DNA from: an uncultured Clostridia bacterium
GTDB taxonomy: Bacteria > Bacillota > Clostridia > Oscillospirales > Acutalibacteraceae
Assembly: GCA_945971755.1 (NCBI GenBank)
Contig: CAMFPJ010000010.1
Span: 1 to 18,869 of the forward strand
Length of the DNA stretch: 18,869 bases
Direction: 5' to 3'
A model generated the notes under the pieces. It was not told where the DNA came from. It worked only from the letters and a program-made list of their open reading frames with translations, and did not search any database. The translations under genes were made by a program, and so were the position numbers. Below are positions 15,770-18,869 of this stretch, in pieces. How positions within the stretch are numbered: the first letter of the stretch is position 1; the number at the start of each line of letters is the position of its first letter.

Positions 15770-17329
15770 TTAATATTTGAAGTCGTATGAATAACGATTA
15801 TTAAATCCGAATTCGCCTGTTGCTACATGCTCGTTATTTTCAAAGAATTTACAGTCGGCAACACCTGTTATTGTGTAACTGTATTTTGAAAGCAGCCCGG
15901 AGTTGTTTACTACAATGGAAATTTGTGTAGGTCCGTAATATGATTTGTGCTGTGCATTTGCACCATCTTCATCAAAGTAGAAACCGTCAACGATTGAAAG
16001 AAGGCTGTATGACATCTCATCGTTAGTTGAGGTACATGGATACAGTGTAAATGTAATTACATATCCGCCTGAGCCTTTTACGGCACTGTAAGTTTCAACA
16101 AGTGAGGGCTGAAGCGAAGCAGTTCTTCCTGATGGGGGAATAGTGTCGTTAAGTGTTAAATCACCGCTGACACCGCCTGCAAAAGTTTTAGTTCCCTTAC
16201 TCGTTCCGTTTGACTTATTTAATTCATCGTTAATTTTCGCACGTACAAGCGTTATTGTGTTTGTGACTTCTGAAACTGTATTAAATGAAGTCATTTGAAC
16301 ATTTATATTTTGTGTTCTGTCAACCTGTAATTCACCGCGGTAACCTTTTGTTTTGTTAATTGCACTTACAGTAATTCTAATTGCTTCTTCTTTGGAAATC
16401 TTTATAGTATCAGTTTTATTATTGCTTTGGTCAGAGGTGTAATCTGTAAAACTGCTTGGCCCGAAAATAACGGAAAGACCAAAGTCCTGACCGGGTTCAT
16501 ACTCTCTTTTTTCGCTGACTTCAATTTTTCCGCTGTAATTGCTGAATGCACCGTTAACTCTTAATGAATTGATTGTAGCATTCATGTTTTCATAAACATT
16601 TTTTGCTGTATCAGACGCTGAAAGAAATACACCGCAAACATCAAGTATATTGTTAACTGCAGTTGCCACTACTACCGTGTCATTGGTTGCAAAACCATTG
16701 TTAACGGAAACAAAATATTTGTTGATTATTTCACATGATTGACGAAGTTCGGAAATAAAGTACTCTTGCGGGTCATATTGTGAATACTTAAATTCTGATG
16801 CAATTTTTTGTGCGGTTTCAAAAGCTTCACTTTCACCTAAAACATCGTAATCGTTAAGTGCTTTTACGATTGTTTCAAGGTAACCGCAGTTGTGCATATC
16901 TTTAAGAATTTTGAAAATTTCTTTATATCTCAATGAATCTGACAATTCGGAAAAATATCTTAAATAAATGAGGTTTTCATCAAAATCAGTTTCAGAGTTT
17001 GGTTTGAATACAGACGCAATGCTCCAAAGTTTTTCACATTTTTCAATAAAAGAGGCGTCAATGAGCGTTAAATCAAAAATATCATTCTGTTTTTTTGTCT
17101 CATATATTTCTGCAAATTCCTTTGATATTGCGGTTAAAGCATTATCTGAAATGTTTGTAATAACGTCGCTGTCCAGTGAACTGACATAGTCTTTACAGGA
17201 ACTATAGTCATTCGTTGCTAAATATGAATTTATTTTATCAAGTGCTGTTTTCGGTGTAACTTTTCCGCAACCGTATAACAACAAAATCATCGACAGAACA
17301 ATTGATGTTAGTTTGTATATCCTTTTCAT
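15770..17329 (-). CDS. Lipoprotein of unknown function
   Basis: A 519-residue protein with a lipoprotein signal peptide: MKRIYK, hydrophobic core LTSIVLSMILLL, and lipobox LYGC with C21 as the acylated cysteine, so it is anchored outside the membrane. Residues about 22-270 are rich in helix-forming, acidic residues; about 270-519 look beta-rich with many Ser, Thr, Asn and Gly (for example SGGYVITFTLYP and ISIVVNNSGLLSKYSYTITG). I do not recognise a named domain. The end YSYTITG...GEFGFNNRYSYDFKY resembles repeat-like beta ends of other gut clostridial lipoproteins, an impression only. GGTGAT lies just upstream of ATG 17329. It stands alone between a promoter and a shared terminator, convergent to the main operon. 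Confidence 0.85.
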   Translation of the reverse strand: MKRIYKLTSIVLSMILLLYGCGKVTPKTALDKINSYLATNDYSSCKDYVSSLDSDVITNISDNALTAISKEFAEIYETKKQNDIFDLTLIDASFIEKCEKLWSIASVFKPNSETDFDENLIYLRYFSELSDSLRYKEIFKILKDMHNCGYLETIVKALNDYDVLGESEAFETAQKIASEFKYSQYDPQEYFISELRQSCEIINKYFVSVNNGFATNDTVVVATAVNNILDVCGVFLSASDTAKNVYENMNATINSLRVNGAFSNYSGKIEVSEKREYEPGQDFGLSVIFGPSSFTDYTSDQSNNKTDTIKISKEEAIRITVSAINKTKGYRGELQVDRTQNINVQMTSFNTVSEVTNTITLVRAKINDELNKSNGTSKGTKTFAGGVSGDLTLNDTIPPSGRTASLQPSLVETYSAVKGSGGYVITFTLYPCTSTNDEMSYSLLSIVDGFYFDEDGANAQHKSYYGPTQISIVVNNSGLLSKYSYTITGVADCKFFENNEHVATGEFGFNNRYSYDFKY

Positions 17330-17357
17330 TTAATCACCGCTTAAATTTAATGATTTA

Positions 17358-17386
17358 ATGCTACCACAATACATAATGAAAGTCAA
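17358..17386 (-). promoter_or_regulatory. Promoter of the lipoprotein gene
   Basis: On the - strand TTGACT (17386-17381), a 17-base spacer and TAGCAT (17363-17358) preceded by TGG form an extended -10 housekeeping promoter. The start of transcription would lie about 20 bases before the ATG at 17329. It lies in the 111-base gap between the two - strand genes. Confidence 0.62.
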
Positions 17387-17398
17387 TCAAGACATAAA

Positions 17399-17433
17399 AT
17401 AAGCGGCGTAGTTTTTTTACTAGCACCGCTTAT
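17399..17433 (-). terminator. Probable terminator of the M28 peptidase gene
   Basis: ATAAGCGG (17399-17406) pairs with CCGCTTAT (17426-17433), with further imperfect pairing inside (CGTAG and CTAGCA) around a T-rich loop. In the - strand transcript the stem is followed by TTTATG, a moderate U-tract. It is located just after the peptidase stop at 17441 and before the lipoprotein promoter. Confidence 0.6.
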
Positions 17434-17440
17434 GGATTGA

Positions 17441-18832
17441 TTAGTGGTTAACTCCGTTAAAGCCGTTTTCTTGCTGGAATTTATCAATCTTATCAATAAC
17501 ACCTAAAATAACGTCAAAGCCCTGTGAAACTGTTTCCATTTCAAAACGTTCCGGCATATCGCGCCATGTGTGGTAGTAATATGTAAGCATAGGGTTTTGT
17601 GCAGCAAATGTAACAGATTTTACACCAGCCCTTGTCATAGGTGTTGAGTCGCATCCTCCGACGGGGTTGTGAATACAACCGTTAGTCTTAGATTCAATGC
17701 CAAGTTCATTGAATGTATCTTTGAACATTTTTTCAAGGTCTTTATCAAATCTGCAACCCTGCCAATCATCTTTAATAACAACCTCAAAGTAGTCTTTGTC
17801 AGCAACAGAGTCAATGTTAATATTCCAGCAGTTTTCAAGCATACCGTCATTTTTATGTTCTTCGGTGAAAGCCATTGAACCGCGAAGTCCTGCTTCTTCG
17901 GAACCGCAGTTGTAATCAACAATACGGCAATTCTTTGGCATTTTATCAGGGTTTTCTTTGAAATATTTAATAACAGCGTAACTGAGCGCAATTCCTGTTG
18001 CATTATCCATAGCTCCGCGAGATGCATTTTCTTCGTGCGGGTCGCCCCACATAGCAACAAATGCACTGCCGATTGCAGTAATAATCGGGATGAAATTAAG
18101 AGCATAAGTAAATACTGCAAATGCGCGACCGTCAGTAATGCCTTTAACCCATTCGTAAGCACTCTGTGCCCATGAAGCAGTAGCCATGCCCATTGCGTCA
18201 ATACCAAAGGATGAAATAAACTGATATGTACCGTAAATAATTGCCATAGCAATTGATATGCCGACTGTTAAGAAAACACAAACAGCACCGAAACCGACTT
18301 TTCCGTATGTAGCAATAAGACCTAAAATCGGTTTATCTTTGTATTTGTAAGTATGTTCTGAATGTCTCCAAGTCCAGCTTGTGTCTGTGTGACCCGAAAG
18401 AACAATCGTGTAATCGTATTTTCCGTCTTCAGGGAGAAGTTCACCGTAAGAGTTCATTGAAATTTTCTGTGGGAAGAACATATCAAACCATCTCTTATAG
18501 AAGAAACAACTGAATACAAGCCAAAATACGAAAATAATTCCTGCAAGTGCCATAGCATACCATAAATATTCGTTGTGAAGAGCAAAGTACATGCAAGCAC
18601 TCATAATTATGCCGAAATAACCGGCATAAGAAAGTCCGCCGATACCGGAACGGGGCGATACTGCAAATTCTTCTCTTGTCGGTTTAATACCGATTTCTTC
18701 AAGTTTTTCGCACATATAGTCATGAAATTTCTTTTCGCCTTCAGAACCGGGAAGACGAGAACCGATTTTTTTAGAAGCATGTTCAACTATATCATAAGCA
18801 AGTTGACCGTACTTTCTGTTTTCCTCTTTCAT
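17441..18832 (-). CDS. Membrane-embedded M28 family zinc metallopeptidase
   Basis: A 463-residue protein with the complete metal site of M28 di-zinc peptidases: H148 in SGHTDTSW, bridging D276 in GAMDNATG, E312-E313 in GSEEAG, D341 in NIDSVAD, and H421 in YYYHTW. Four hydrophobic segments lie at about 69-87, 92-112, 180-201 and 240-261, so the last two fall between the first and second zinc ligands. No signal peptide is seen; even numbers of membrane segments would put all catalytic parts on the same, probably cytosolic, side. An aminopeptidase or carboxypeptidase role is likely from the family but the substrate is unknown. ATG 18832 is chosen because GGAGG at 18845-18841 (- strand) is correctly placed; the ATG at 18847 overlaps that site. 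Confidence 0.9.
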   Translation of the reverse strand: MKEENRKYGQLAYDIVEHASKKIGSRLPGSEGEKKFHDYMCEKLEEIGIKPTREEFAVSPRSGIGGLSYAGYFGIIMSACMYFALHNEYLWYAMALAGIIFVFWLVFSCFFYKRWFDMFFPQKISMNSYGELLPEDGKYDYTIVLSGHTDTSWTWRHSEHTYKYKDKPILGLIATYGKVGFGAVCVFLTVGISIAMAIIYGTYQFISSFGIDAMGMATASWAQSAYEWVKGITDGRAFAVFTYALNFIPIITAIGSAFVAMWGDPHEENASRGAMDNATGIALSYAVIKYFKENPDKMPKNCRIVDYNCGSEEAGLRGSMAFTEEHKNDGMLENCWNINIDSVADKDYFEVVIKDDWQGCRFDKDLEKMFKDTFNELGIESKTNGCIHNPVGGCDSTPMTRAGVKSVTFAAQNPMLTYYYHTWRDMPERFEMETVSQGFDVILGVIDKIDKFQQENGFNGVNH

Positions 18833-18840
18833 AAGTCTAA

Positions 18841-18845
18841 CCTCC
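18841..18845 (-). promoter_or_regulatory. Ribosome binding site of the M28 peptidase gene
   Basis: GGAGG on the - strand lies 8 bases before the ATG at 18832. It overlaps the upstream in-frame ATG at 18847, which therefore is unlikely to be the start. The remaining upstream bases (18848-18869) are AT-rich and too few to judge for a promoter. Confidence 0.75.
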
Positions 18846-18869
18846 ATAAAAATATGTATATATAATCTG

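Noticed and set aside
17635..18252. A 205-codon open frame on the - strand in another phase
   Set aside because: It lies wholly inside the M28 peptidase gene, which has a complete active site in its own frame; the translation is leucine-rich, low in glycine and without a ribosome binding site, typical of a shadow frame.
18867..18869. Possible start of a second adapter at the right edge (CTG)
   Set aside because: Three bases matching the reverse complement of the mosaic end are expected by chance and cannot be supported.

Overview
The window is 18.9 kb of low-GC, densely packed bacterial DNA. Gene content and order point to a spore-forming member of class Clostridia, most likely of the Ruminococcaceae/Oscillospiraceae type (inference from synteny and protein style, not from a search). 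The first 43 bases are not genomic: they are an Illumina Nextera adapter with a recognisable i5 index, so the window starts at the edge of an assembled contig.

From about 45 to 15740 all genes lie on the + strand, close together or overlapping. The first part (about 45-2791) holds the possible tail of an upstream gene, a GerW/YtfJ sporulation protein, a secreted D-Ala-D-Ala carboxypeptidase, an RluB-type pseudouridine synthase and a small GNAT-like protein. The second part (2805-15439) follows the order of the Bacillus subtilis yloC region: yicC/yloC, remA, gmk, rpoZ, priA, def, fmt, rsmB, rlmN, prpC, prkC, rsgA. There are three departures: coaBC is missing between rpoZ and priA, a membrane zinc metallopeptidase (YugP type) sits between fmt and rsmB, and rpe-thiN are missing after rsgA.

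After rsgA come a 48-residue membrane protein and a 27-residue ORF that I identify as SpoVM, the small amphipathic peptide that marks the forespore membrane. It matches SpoVM in its core sequence and lies where spoVM lies in B. subtilis. A strong 12-bp hairpin ends the run.

The right end (15770-18832) is on the - strand: a 519-residue lipoprotein of unknown function with its own promoter, and a membrane-embedded M28-family metallopeptidase whose transmembrane segments interrupt the catalytic domain. The two are separated by a promoter and a likely terminator.

The + strand genes combine core information processing (GMP/GDP supply, RNA polymerase omega, replication restart, N-terminal formyl-Met metabolism, rRNA modification, 30S maturation) with Ser/Thr phosphosignalling (PrpC/PrkC, whose known target in Bacillus is the adjacent GTPase RsgA/CpgA) and spore formation (GerW, possibly the carboxypeptidase, SpoVM). 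I saw no tRNA, rRNA, CRISPR array, insertion sequence or prophage gene. No wholly new multi-gene system is evident. The most useful observations are the unlisted spoVM, the 48-residue neighbour, the two unusual - strand proteins and the kinase's HQD catalytic loop.
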